Assembly: GCA_001574975.1 (NCBI GenBank)
Contig: KQ965742.1
Location: forward strand, 67,696-131,695
DNA length: 64,000 nt
Direction: 5' to 3'
DNA from: Gonapodya prolifera JEL478
Taxonomy: Eukaryota > Monoblepharomycota > Monoblepharidomycetes > Monoblepharidales > Gonapodyaceae
Notes under the pieces: model-generated
The model's input: the letters and a program-made list of their open reading frames with translations, nothing else
What the model was told of the DNA's origin: nothing
Databases searched by the model: none
Part shown: positions 11,501 through 23,084 of the stretch, piece by piece
Layout of the letters: every line of letters begins with the position of its first letter
Position numbering within the stretch: position 1 is the stretch's first letter
Made by a program: the position numbers and the translations under genes

Positions 11501-14456
11501 AGAACGCAGTAAAATCGGGGTCAAAGTCAATGATGGCTACCTTTTAAATTTCCAGACAGATATAACCGCTTCAGCGCCTCAAATTGAGACTCTTCATTCA
11601 TACTTTCCACAGAACTTGATTCTTCGTGGCTTGCCAGTTGCACAGAAGTCATTTTCCCACTCGAAAGCTTGAGCAGAAAAATGTGATAGCCATTAATTCA
11701 CGGCTTCTGCTGATTCTCACCTGACACCAGACAACTCCCCCACATAGTAATAAAGGCCTCAAACCATAAGGTAGCTTGGTGGTACTGATCTCTACAACCT
11801 TGCCTTCCTTCAAGGCCAGCGGGTTGAATGCGTAGGTGACGATAACGTCTGCATTCCAAATCACAAATATGTGTACAGGATGGGAAAGTGAGCGAAGGGG
11901 GCCAGGAAGCGCAGGTATTGGTTGGGTTTCCCATAAAACACCACCAACTATGGCTTTTTTATAATGTCATGAAAAGTCTTAAACGAGAATCCAGTCAGTC
12001 ACCTACCAGAAGTACGTGGGACCTCGAAAGTCTCCCCTGATGCTGAATTCACTATCCATAGGGTTGACCTTCCATCTTCTATGATGCATCGCGAACCGTT
12101 CCTGGGATGGGGACAGAGTCTCACTATAGGCTTTCGAAACATTGAATGAAGTCCAAACGTGAATGACGGTTGCCATACGTAACGAGATAATTGACTTACC
12201 TGTGGATGCTTATAGGTGTTGACGTTTCTCCATTCTTCGTCATATATCCAGTGGGATACCTCACCAGATTCATTCGCGTATATTAAGAAGTCATGTGATA
12301 ACTCAGACGCAACAATAGACGCAGAAGTCTCAAGCTTTGATTTGCCGGGTTGGGGAAATATCGCAGATTCACGGTTCTTCTCGAACGCAGTTTGGCTGCC
12401 CCCAAGAGAAAACACCTGGATTCTCCCATCGGTGAGCAGTGCACAGCACCAATGAATTGAAACAGAAAGATGTCGCACTGTACTCAGAGTAGTCTTCAGC
12501 GCAAATGTTATGTGAGTTTAGGGGCCATAAATGAATCAGAAGTTTACTCACAAACATTTCGACGCCCTTTTCCTTCTGACCCAAAGGATAGCAGATTATC
12601 TGGGTGTTGTTTGCGATAGCGAGCTGTGAAAAAAGACGTTAACAAGCTATTTCCAGACCCTTTCTTCCACCCCAGCTTACATAATTCGGGCCCAGCCCTA
12701 TCGTTCCAGGTTCGCACTCCGTTTTTGTAGAGACGCTCGGTGGCGCATTTCCACTTGCCAGAACAAGTCCCAGTCCGAGATCGGTGATCGTGACTTCCCG
12801 AAGATCCGTAAGATACGCTACTCGGGAAGAAAATGACGAAGAGCGCAGCGGGATTCGAGCAAGAAACGTGTGCAATGTACCCCTGAGGCCAGTTTCCAGG
12901 TCAGACAATGAACGCTAAGCTTTATGTAAGCAAGAAAGTCCCACCGTTTCGTTGCAACTGAAAGGAAACCACCGTCTGGACTCCATTCTGCACTTCCAAG
13001 GAGACCTCGATCCTCCTCTAGCCTTACAATGTCAGAGACTTCGCCCAGATCACTGAGTTCATGAATCTTGACACAACCGTCTCCAACAACGGCGACCTTT
13101 CCCAGAGAAACAGACACAGTTGCAGAACTCAGGTAGTCCCGATGATCTCGAGAAGAGTAAAGCTCAGCGCCGAGTCGGGATGGATCTCCAGGAGTTGATA
13201 ACCCAATTGAATTGAAAGAGCAAGGAGCGTGCACCAAATAAGCTCACCGGCTGATATTACAGCAACCCAACCATTCGAGAAGCCAAGGAGAATATGACCT
13301 TCTCCAAACCATTCGTACTGGACAACGTCACCATACCTGCAGAGAATTGGTGAGAACGCGATCAAGAAACTGAATCGAATTGCAATTTTCATCTCACTTT
13401 TGCTGGAACGTAAGCTCCACAGGACTTTCCCCATCGCCAATTTTTTGAACATAGAGACTGCGTTTCGCGACTACCATACTGAGGACACAGCGGGTGGTGG
13501 ATTTGCCTCCTCCAGACGTAACGCTGCGTAACCCAGAGAACTGACGACCAAAATTTACTCGGCTATCTAATATCGAAAATTTACTTTCACCTGCCTTGAG
13601 TTGAGTCGGTGCCCCTTTGATGGTTGTCTGCGAGATGGTTTCACCGTCACTGTCCGATAAGCTGAACTATTGCGAAGAATTCCAGAAATTAAGACGGTGT
13701 CAGGGCACAATCATCTCCGCGCATCGGTGGTTCAACAATTACCGTATTATCTTCACTGCCCAAGGCCAAGACACTTGACTCCGACTCCTTCTCCATTCTA
13801 TCAGAGAAACTCGGTACCATTCCCCAACAACCACCGGTGATGGTGCCGCCATGTTTCCCAAGAACAGGAATCCGCTTCGTTGTTGGAGTTAACTGCAAAA
13901 GAACAACGCTCCCCTTTGCACCTCCAAGAGCAATGTTGTCACCCTTCGCGTCCCATCCCATCCACGAAGCACCCCGCAGGTTTGTCTCCACTGAGCGCGT
14001 TGTCGAATTCCATAGGTGAACAGTTGATTTCGTCGTTGCTAAGGCGAGAATGTTTCCTGATGGGGACCATGATAGTGCTACTGGATCACTATGTTTCCCA
14101 AAGCTCAGCGACCCGCAAAGAAAAGACGTCGAACGCAGGCGTATACATACCCATCGAATGGAAAAGAGTCCACAACGCCTCCGCTTCGGTCCCAAATGTA
14201 AGCGATCTTCGAAGACCTGGTAGTTCCCAATTCAAAGCACGCCGATTGCGCCGATTTCTCGTGGTCTTCGATTCTCACCCAGCTGCAGCTAAAAACAAGC
14301 CGTGTATCTTCTGCCATTGAAACAGCGGTGCGCCGCTTCCAAGTTGTGATGCGGAGAAGTGTTTCTGTCCATATTGGAAATCACAATTCAGACAGACAGC
14401 GGCAAGCCTTTTATTCATGGGGTCGACAAGAGCTCTACAAATGGATTTACCTGCAT
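8509..14456 (-). CDS. IFT144: Intraflagellar transport protein 144 (WDR19)
   Basis: A large multi-exon gene for the IFT-A core subunit that drives retrograde transport in flagella. The N-terminal beta-propellers are read from 14430 downward: [76 protein letters not shown]. The TPR-like solenoid follows ([76 protein letters not shown]). The C-terminal zinc-ribbon region contains [33 protein letters not shown] and CPMC. Order and spacing match WDR19 along the whole length. The best start is a 6-nt coding exon ATG-CAG (14451-14456) spliced to KHFSASQ; this is inferred because no in-frame ATG precedes KHF in the next exon. After the zinc region comes a Ser-rich tail of about 100 residues. It indicates a flagellated life stage. 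Confidence 0.95.
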
Positions 14457-14874
14457 GGAAAGATGTTCACGAAAAGGAAGAGAGGGAAGGTTGAAATTAT
14501 GTTGCTTGATCGCTGGATGATTCACTTCAGCCGAAAAACGTTCCCCGCTCGCAGCGCTTCACTCAGAGAGTTTGCCGGCTGAAAAAACAGTGGCAACGGC
14601 CTTTTCTGCCCTCGTATATCTAAACTTGTGCACATGTGACCTGTTTGGTTCTTCATTCTTTCACATGCTTTGACTCAAAATTCAGGTCGGCACATAATCC
14701 TGAGCAACACTCCCCTTCTTGTTCTCTCTGCAAGCTCGGTGTTATGGGACATACGGTATTACATATTAAAATCATATGCATTGCTATCACAGCACTTCCA
14801 GATCAACATGCTTGACCTTGCAAGAAAGAAGTGACATTAGAGCTGATATCAACGTTGATAGAACATGGAAATGC
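14457..14874. other. Intergenic region upstream of IFT144
   Basis: This gap lies between the IFT144 start and the stop of the downstream-oriented SLC30A9 gene on the same strand. It should hold the IFT144 promoter and the SLC30A9 3' untranslated region. It is AT-richer near 14640-14800. I see no ORF, RNA gene or repeat to report. Confidence 0.4.
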
Positions 14875-17345
14875 CTAACAAACCTCTGGTACCTCCTTCA
14901 CAACCTCTGCTTCCAATCTGTCCACCTCCATGCCCAGCTGATCAATCACGCCTCGCCCATGAATCCTCAAATAATCCTCTAGTTCCTTTTCACTCTTTAG
15001 GTTACGTGCGACGGAGAGCTCATTGGTAAGAATAGTGGATTGCGCAATTGTGGCTGCAGCTGCAGAGCCAACTGCGTGATTTTTCGAAGCAATAGCTGAA
15101 GACTGGGTGGCTGCTTTCGCTGCATTCCGCTCAACCGCAATGCGAGCAAGGTAACGGCGCGTTATCTCATCAGCATTGAAATTAATCTCGGCTTTGAAGC
15201 GAGACCACTCCGGGCCGATCGATTGCGATTTCACATCATGCACAGAGCTATAATCAGGTCGCTTTAATGAAAGTGCAATTCGAGAAGTTTGGAACTCACG
15301 TGACTACGGGATCTCTTTTCAGCACCGACACAACTTTATTCAACCTACTGGGTTGCATCGACGCCCCGACAATACCTGCCACGTTTCTTCTAATGAGGAA
15401 GGAGGCAATTGCAGCCAGAAGACATCCAATGAGGAAAGAGCCGAGGGAGTCCCATCTCGAGTCGCCAGTCCATTCAGCTAGCGAAAGGCAGGTGAAGGCG
15501 ATGGCAACGCCAGTCACAGAGCCGATATCCTCGAAAAAAACTTGAACTGTGGTGGGGTCGGCACCACGTCGGACTTGTGGATGCATATGTGATCCAAAAC
15601 GGAATAGTTAGCTCGAAGTAAACCAGCGAAGATAGCACCAAACAACGCACTGTAGTCAAAGACGTTCACACCTTTCATTGTTTGCAAACAAGTGCCCCGT
15701 CGGCCATAGCTCACAGGCAAACGGAAAATGCTGGATCTTACCAGCCTTCTTTGCACTTTTCCAAATCGTCCGAAACGCATACACGAGGGTAGCTCCATCG
15801 AACAGGAGCGCACCACCAAGAATCATCCGTGCAATATATGGGTCTGTTAGAACTTCGCCACCAGAAAGAATTCCTTGGATGCCGTGCAAAAGAGACACTC
15901 CGCCTCCTAAGAAAAAAATGCCTACTCCCGAAACAAGCTGTTAAAATTTTTGATCATTGACGAGTAGTAAAGGGATCTAAAACGTAGAGGAGGACTCACT
16001 GCCCATCCATATCGTTCGGCCGCAAAGCCATACGGGTGCTGGGGGTCTAATTCAGCAATCTGCTATCAATTTCGGTAGAGGTTATATCATGCGGGCACCA
16101 ACCTGGCTCTTGCATAGATCTCCATATCCCTGCAAGCGACCGGATTATCACTGTACCCAGTTCAAAACGCATCCTGCACAGTCTCTTACCAAAAGCCAAC
16201 AACAACTCGTTCAAGAGATCTGCGGAGCTGTGTATCGCTTCAGAGAACATTGAAGCAGAGCCAGTGTAGAATGCTGCTACTGTTTTAGCGACCAGCAGCA
16301 TGAAGTTGCTGGTAACACACAGCAGAATGTTCATTGGGAAGTTTTCAGCAAAGCGTAAAACGGATTACCTCGTTGATGCGAGGACAACAACCCTCAGCGA
16401 TCCTTTCAGTCCCACTTCACGCTTCACACGGTTGCCATCTTTGATTATGCTGATCGAAATCTAGACCTAAACGCAAACTAACAAGAGTGGGACTTACCGT
16501 GCAATTGGTCTCGACCTGATTGGCGACGTTTGGACTTCCATTCCCCTATCCACTCATCATATTGCTGATCTGAAGATGCAAAGGCATGCATTCATAAGAC
16601 ATTGAAGATCCGTCCAAATTTTTGTTGGGATTGGGATGCACGTCTCTCAGAGGGTTCGTCGCCAACCGGAACATTGGCTTGTCCAGTGACACAGCAATAA
16701 CGACTCACAATTTATCGGCCTCTCTTCATATATGTCTTGATGCTCATCTCTCTCTTTTTCAATCCATTGTCGTACTCGCTGCGCTGTCTCCTCAGCTGAC
16801 TCCATTGACTCGTCGTCAAAGTTCGCAGCAGCTCCAGCATCGGGGCGCTCGGAAGATTCAGGTACAGATACATCAAGATCAGTATAGCGGAGTGGTATGC
16901 TCTCTGGCGAGCGGTACGACGTGTTGATATCTCCTTGGTCAGGCGGAAGAGCTGAAGATCTTTTCCCTGAAAATGTATGTCTGGGGTCCACTTCATTCGC
17001 CTTACGCCACCGTTTGGATCCTGGGGTATTTGGATATACAGCAGAAGGCTGGATATCGTGCCAAATTACATGTCGATGACCTTTGGATTGAATGAGGTCT
17101 GTGGTACGTTGTTTCCGGTATTTCAACGATTCCAACTGAATCGATGAAGGGAGTGAGGTAAAATTTCGTACGCCAAACTGAGATTTTCCCAAATGGTGCG
17201 ATCGTTGCCCCAGATGGGTGGAAATCTGGAGGAACGAGTTTGGTAGCCATCGCCGTTTCCCTGTCACCATTGTCTGACCAACGGGAAAGAAACATCTGCC
17301 ATCGATTCCAGCGAAATGCGAGGTATGGAGGCCAGGCGGCCTCAT
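14875..17345 (-). CDS. SLC30A9: Mitochondrial zinc/cation transporter, SLC30A9 (ZnT9) family
   Basis: A cation-diffusion-facilitator protein of the ZnT9 subgroup, known in animals as a mitochondrial zinc exporter. The N-terminal ~200 residues are polar; the Met at residue 26 (MVTGKRRW) opens a basic stretch that looks like a mitochondrial presequence, so the start could be either Met. The membrane core is read from 16334: LLVAKTVAAFYTGSASMFSE, then HSSADLLNELLLAFGKRL with the TM2 His/Asp metal pair. It continues with ILGGALLFDGATLVYAFR, TTVQVFFEDIGSVTGVAIAF and LIRRNVAGIVGAS. A conserved tail follows (HDVKSQSIGPEWSRFKAEIN, DEITRRYLARIA), characteristic of SLC30A9. The VFFEDIGSVTG block matches the family's substituted TM5 site. 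It starts 56 bp after the stop of the upstream orphan gene. Confidence 0.9.
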
Positions 17346-17401
17346 TTTCGGCGGATGCAGAAGCTTTACTACGTTGTGTATTAAATTGAATCCAATAATA
17401 G

Positions 17402-20175
17402 TTAGTACGGAACCTCGACACCCTCTCCATCCGCGCTAGCGAATCCCTCGGCCATCTTGTTCTTCATCCAGCCAAACACATCAGATGGCCAGCTCATCGG
17501 AATTGAATTCATCAAAGACTGCGCGAATCGCGCTTCGGGTGGCGTCGTAATCGGGAGAGTTCCAAGTTCTCCTTCAACGGCCCCACCTCTCAAATCAAGG
17601 TCGTTCAGAAGATCAGAAAGTCCACCGGAGTACTTCGCCGAGTAATATCGTAGGGCGATACCAACAACCAAGAACTCTAAGACAAGTAAAGCAAATAAGA
17701 AAAGGAGAGAGACGAGAAGAACTCGAGAGGGAGTTTTCCCAGGCTAATGCAGTCGGAACTTTGTGAAAAACGCCAATACATCACACGCTCCTTCACTTAC
17801 AAGCCAATTGGCAATTCCATTTCCAACGTTGGAGCTCCCCTCCCCGTCGACCTTCTGTGTTCCGTTTATGTTCTTCCTTCTGTGAAGTCCTGTACGACTC
17901 GGCGATCGCCCCGTCCCATTACTATTGCGTCCAGAGGGTCCTGTTGAAACACCGCGTCGCTGGGATGATACACCTGCGTTCGACAGCCTCCTCGACCGTA
18001 ATGCCTGTTCCTGCTGACCAGCATCGGAGAGCCGACGTGATCTGGTGGAACCGTCTTCTTGACGAATGGAAGATTGATTGGTCCAATCCAAGGGTCGACC
18101 ATTCGCATCCACAAGCATGAAAGAAGCATCTTGTCCTTGCTGCGGAAAGACCGGTGCCATTGCCATGGGGCCGACGTGGGGTGTAGGTGGAGGGCCGGGG
18201 CTAGGAGTGACCACGATGGTGATCCATTCATTCAAAGATGTGGCCAATGTGATCAACCAAGCCAACCAACCTGACTCCTCTTTGGTACGCATAAGGGCCA
18301 CCATGTCCCACGAAATACGGACGGCTCCCATTTTGAGCACTAAAAATTTGGCGGGGTGAGTCTTGATGAATGATAAGTAGCGGGGTAAAGTTTCACTCAC
18401 CTTTGCGCTACGCCAGACCACTCTCTGTAGTTCGTTCCATCTGTCGCCGTGTCATGTCCTGTGTTTGCCCCGTTTAATACCATCGAGTTTTCAGGCATCT
18501 GGAAAGTACGTGAAAGTGGTTCCATACGCCCCGACGGCGGTGGCCCGGATGCAGGGTTTTGACCTCCTCCTAGCGAAACGGAATTTGGTGGCATTTGAGG
18601 AGTGTATCCTGGGGGATATCCTCCCGAATATCCCGTGGGGATCGCGCCGATCATCCCAGAATACTGAGGATTGTGTGGCCACGGATACGGAACCCTCCCT
18701 GGGGATACAGATCTCATTCTTGGATCGTAACCAGGGGGATAGTGCTGAGGGCCAGGTTGCCTACCCCTTGAGACGGATCTCTGTCTCATGTCCGGGGACA
18801 CACCTCTGGGATCATTCGTCACGAGGCCCCCACGAAGGGGTGAGACGGAACGGGTGCGTGCCGCTCGGTACGATGCACCAGGAACCATGAGGCCTGAAGG
18901 GTCAAAAGCATTCGACTGCCTTGGAGGCGAATGCGGGCGAGGAAGACCGTCATGTCGGGACCGGAGACGGCCGCGCTCATCAAGGGTCGATGTGTCGTTA
19001 ACCTTGCGACGGAGGATTGGATGGAAGAAGGACACCAGCAATTGATTCCATAACCCGATTCTCACCAAATCATCCTTTGGGGTTGGTTTGGAAAAAGGTT
19101 CCAGTCCAGATCTTCCAGCGCCACTTTCAGTTTCTGCCCTTCGCATGCGACCAGCAGGAGGAAATGCCGAAGTTGCGTATCCCTTGCCAGAGTGAGCAGC
19201 TGGATTTTCAGATGACGTGTCATCTGTCTCTCCATCAGCCGCCAGGCCACCAAACATCTTGGGCGCTGGGCGAGGAAGGACAGGCTTAGACACTCGAGCG
19301 ACGCTCGGTTTCGCAGTCGTGGCATCTGCGGGATCGGTCGCGTTGGGTTCGCCCATTGGGATGTTTGACTCGGGCTTCCGCTCCGTTCGCGTGGCACTCG
19401 ACCCTGTGTCGCGACCCCGCCTCCATGATTCAAGCTTCGAAGTCACAGGTGTTGACGAGAGTCCCGCATCGGTTGTGGAATGATCTGTGAAAGGGTCATC
19501 GTTACCTGGGCTTTGTGTGTCAGACTTGACTGCGGTGTCCTGTGCATCCCGCCCACTTCCCGCGAAACGGCTCAAAGCACGCAACGCATGACTTGGCGTA
19601 CGTGGGTCCACGGTTCCAGTAGTTATATCATTGCCATATGAGAGGGGTGGTGTTGGTTTGAAGTACGACGACGATGCTCGAGTAGAAAGGGAGGAGTATG
19701 CAGAATCGGCAGCGCCCTAAGAAATATTTCGCAGTAAGCATAAATATCGCGCTAAGATGACTACCCGGCGCACAGAAAGTTGTTGTCCGTTGGAAGAGGT
19801 GTCACATTCCATCCCGCTGAGAGCGAAACCAACAGTGTAATCGTCTCACCCGAGGCCAAAACGCTCCGATTGAGCCTGACTATAGCATACTGACTCTGGA
19901 CAACTCACCGATGCTGCGCCAGCGACTTTTCGCAAGCTCTCGGCTCCTACTAGTGCAGCCTTAGCGGCATCAACGATCTGGTCGGGGCTCTCTCTCCCTC
20001 CAAACCGAGATTCGTGAGTCGCTTCCGTCTCTAATCGGCGTTCCCCTTCCATCCCGGAAGATCCAGCCCCTGCGATGTCCTTGCCGCCCCCAGCCACCGG
20101 CGTCGTGTTGTCAGCTGTTTGTTTGGCTCCCGTCCCGAGAGATCCTCGTATGGGTGGACGAAAGCTTTGAAGCAT
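17402..20175 (-). CDS. Orphan protein: long disordered region plus one C-terminal membrane helix
   Basis: I do not recognise this family. The start is the ATG at 20173-20175 (MLQSFRPPIRGSLG). Exon 2 covers about 18400-19730 and is Pro/Ser/Gly-rich. It has three RSVS motifs (RTRSVSPLRG, RQRSVSRGRQ, RMRSVSPGRV), which look like kinase-target sites, and a PGY/PPGY-rich part. A later exon holds VLKMGAVRISWDMVALMRT, then polar sequence with SRRLSDAG and SRRLSNAG repeats. The intron ending near 17745 leads into one strongly hydrophobic helix, RVLLVSLLFLFALLVLEFLV. A conserved-looking ~75-residue tail follows (SAKYSGGLSDLLNDLDLRGG, SWPSDVFGWMKNKM). The layout suggests a membrane-anchored scaffold with a large cytosolic or nuclear face. 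Exon boundaries inside the low-complexity part are uncertain. Confidence 0.6.
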
Positions 20176-20384
20176 GGTGCGATGATGGCGATCAGAGGCC
20201 CCGAGACGAACGATTGTTTAGAAAATGCGCAAAGCTAGACCCCGTGCAGATGCGAACCAGCAGAGGCTAAATTGCAATTCTAAAGAATTTTTTATTTTTG
20301 AGCAACAGTTCAGCATTTTCTTGAAGAATTTCGAGAACACTAATGTACATCGGCTTTGTTCACCCCAAAATTTCCCTTGCACGT

Positions 20385-21726
20385 CTACTGCGGCGGCCTG
20401 AAACCAGGGGGAAAGCCAGGAGCTCCTCCAGGACCGGGCTTTAGAGGAAAACAGTTGGAGGAAAAAGAAAAGTGTTAGAGAAGTAGGTCCAAAAGAAACA
20501 AGGAAGCAAACGAGAGATCAATTGGTTTGGTTATGACCATGATCAGTCGACTGTGGAATGTTTGTCTCATCGGCCCTTGCGAGGGGCCGTCTGAAGTAGC
20601 AAATATGTACGTCAAAGCATCATCTCGGTCTCATCCATAGCATCCGAAGGTGTGATTCCTGCTGGCTGATTCTGAGATTCGGGCTTTCGACCTCAAACTC
20701 ACCATCGGCGGACGAAAGCCGGGAGGAGGAGCGGGAAGGCCACCGGGGCCAGGAGGGGGGGGCATGCCGGGGCGGAACCCAGCGGGAGGAGGAGGAAGAG
20801 GCATGCCAGGGCGGAAGCCTGGTGGCGGTGCCTAAAACAACTTGCCGTCAGCGAGCCCTGAACTGCAAAGAATTTCATCACGCAACGTACGCCAGGGAAT
20901 CCTGGAGGTGGACCGCCAGCCATAGGAGGGCCACCAGGACCAGGCATTGGAGGTCGGGCGTAGGAGACAGGTGGTGCTGCAGCGAGAGGACGAGCGCCAG
21001 GGGCCATTATGCCAGGAGCTGGCCCGCCGACTCCACGGATGGGACCTGCCAGGCCTACGACAAGAAGCAAGGCAACATACGTGGGTGGTTAGGCAGCAGA
21101 AGCATAAACCTTGAAGCCCCGAGGAATAGCAGATTCGTTCGACAATTGGATTTCCTCGGATATTACGAGTTTCGGACTGTTACGATCAATAACGAGTGGA
21201 TCGACAAGCACTTCCAGTCTGTTAAAATGGCTCCTCAAATATTCTGAGCGCCAAAGTGATGTCCTTCAGATATCCAAGCAATCCACGAATCCGAATTTTA
21301 ATGGAATGGTCAACATCAACCAGGGAACTCACCCGGCGCACCCATTGGAGCCACTGGAAGCCCTCTACCAGCAGGCCGACCAATTCCTGGACCGGCCGCG
21401 AACCCAGCTCCCCTGAGTCTCTCGTCAGCCGTTGGAGGAGGAGCTTCTACCGAAATGCTGACAATGTTCTCTCCTCGAAGGATTACGAGCCCCAGATTCC
21501 TCTTTTCCTCCCGCTCAGGTGGTCGCTCCGCTTGGGCTGTAGAGGTTCCTGGAGCGGTCTGGGGTTTTCCCTTGGGCCTGACTCTGCGGAACTCCTCGCA
21601 CTCAGAAAGCACGACGTTCATGTGTTTGTCGAAGGCAATCATTTGACCAACAAACATGCGACCATCTTGGATTGTGATTCGGAGGCGGAAGTTGAGGAGT
21701 GCGAGGATTTTCGAGTTTTTTGACAT
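20385..21726 (-). CDS. SNRPB: Core spliceosomal Sm protein B (SmB/SmN)
   Basis: A subunit of the heptameric Sm ring on U1, U2, U4 and U5 snRNAs. The first exon (ATG at 21724-21726) encodes both Sm motifs: LLNFRLRITIQDGRMFVGQM, FDKHMNVVLSECEEFR (Sm1), and NLGLVILRGENIVSI (Sm2). Later exons encode the Pro/Gly-rich tail with PPGF and RPGMPPPPGP repeats, ending GFRPPQ with TAG at 20385-20387. Such PPPGM-like repeats in animal SmB bind WW and GYF splicing factors. The reading passes through introns near 21070-21315, 20832-20888 and about 20440-20700; the last intron borders are approximate. The gene is divergent from the mitochondrial uS8 gene. Confidence 0.93.
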
Positions 21727-22309
21727 AGACTAATGCGGAAGGGTCGGCATGCGAATGTAGATGGTGCGAATGCAGAAAGTGAGGGAGAAGTCAGAATATG
21801 CAATCAACTTCATAAAAAGAACGCGGAAACTGGAAAATGAGGGGCAGCACAGTTTCCAGGACAGCAAGAAAGATAATTGAGTCAATCTAGAGAGTCGTCT
21901 TGCAGGCTTCCCGTCTGGAAAACGAACATGCCTGTGCGCAGCAATTGCCATGTCACAAGCGAAATAAGATAGTCCACCCTCGATTGCGCCGACAAGGCAT
22001 AGTTCTACTTCGAATTGAAGGTTTGATACCGTCTACTTACCAACTTCGACATTTTTGCGGCGTGTTCTCGGTGGAAGTGGTGAGAGGAGGAAGGAGGATG
22101 GACGCACGACCGGGCGAGCGGAAAGGACCGCGAAAGAAAGCGGAGGAACGACCGTCAAAGAGCAGGCGTCGACGTGAGCTGAAAAACGTGATTCAAGTCG
22201 AACTTGGGATGCTAACTTTGTGCCCGGGCCCTCGGCTCGGAAGAAAATAAGCTACAATTCTTTTGTTAGAAAACAGAAAACAGTCAACAGTCACCACATT
22301 TATTCCTCG
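21727..22309. other. Intergenic region between divergent SNRPB and mitochondrial uS8 genes
   Basis: Nothing in this 583-bp stretch is convincing as a gene. A plus-strand frame from 21900 to 22250 is open, but its Arg/Lys-rich composition near 22090-22190 and the absence of any family match make it unconvincing. The region should carry both promoters. Confidence 0.35.
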
Positions 22310-22780
22310 ATGCCGCCGATTCACGACCTCGCATCTCACATAACCAACTCGTTCCGGGCTGGCCTTCGTCGAACTGCTGTTCGATCCAACAAACGGAACC
22401 TTGCCGTTTGTGAGATCCTTTACAAGGAGGGATTCCTCTCCGCAATTTACAAGGGCGACGTCAATGGCCCAGACAATGTTGGACATCCCGTCCCCGTCAC
22501 GCCATACAACGTGGCTCAACGGCGGATCTGGCTGGACCTGAAGTACCGCGACAATCTTCCTGTTTTGAGGGAAATGAAGCCTGTGTCCAAGTCAAGTCGG
22601 AGAGTCTACGCAACGGTGGATGAGTTGAAGGCAGTCGCAGCGGGCAAGAGGGCACACAGCTTGGTGAAACCCCAGGTGTTAGGACAAGTGACAATCCTGG
22701 AAACCGAATATGGCGTTATGGAGTTGACGGAGGCTCTAAAACTTGACATTGGAGGAGAGGTTCTTGCAATTGTAGTATAG
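22310..22780 (+). CDS. MRPS8: Mitochondrial small-subunit ribosomal protein uS8m
   Basis: An intronless gene for a 156-residue protein. It begins MPPIHDLASHITNSFRAGL, the typical uS8 opening in which the N-terminal helix contacts 16S-type rRNA. It continues with VCEILYKEGFLSAIYKGD and ends ALKLDIGGEVLAIVV, with TAG at 22778. An open frame extends about 30 codons upstream of the chosen ATG, but MPPIHDL is the family start and the upstream residues look untranslated. Fungal mitochondrial uS8 proteins have this length. It shares an upstream region with SNRPB. Confidence 0.88.
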   Translation: MPPIHDLASHITNSFRAGLRRTAVRSNKRNLAVCEILYKEGFLSAIYKGDVNGPDNVGHPVPVTPYNVAQRRIWLDLKYRDNLPVLREMKPVSKSSRRVYATVDELKAVAAGKRAHSLVKPQVLGQVTILETEYGVMELTEALKLDIGGEVLAIVV

Positions 22781-23084
22781 CATAGGACAGGAGGGCTTCT
22801 CTTGTTTGACATTTGCATGGGGTGGACCTCTGGCGTACATGGACTTGCAGCACAATGATGTACAGGAGGGAACACAGCTTTTGCTAGAGGATTTTGAAAT
22901 GTCACTCGCGCGACTGATTGTGTATACATAACGGTGGGGAGGCAAGACGATATCGTAACATGTACAACAATCAATCATTCAATCTGACTGACAAACGCTT
23001 TGTCAAAGCTTCGCAAAACCTTGGCACCCGAAAACCCAAAAACAGCGGTACCCTCTTTCAAGCTTCCCGTTCGTGCGTGCTAGG
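22781..23084. other. Short intergenic region
   Basis: These 304 bases separate the uS8m stop from the next plus-strand start. They presumably hold the uS8m 3' end and the promoter of the orphan gene at 23085. I see no other element. Confidence 0.35.

Noticed and set aside
21900-22250. 116-codon frame upstream of uS8m
   Set aside because: No family match; the Arg/Lys-rich sequence looks like an untranslated or promoter region, and it overlaps the 5' end of the uS8m transcript in another phase.
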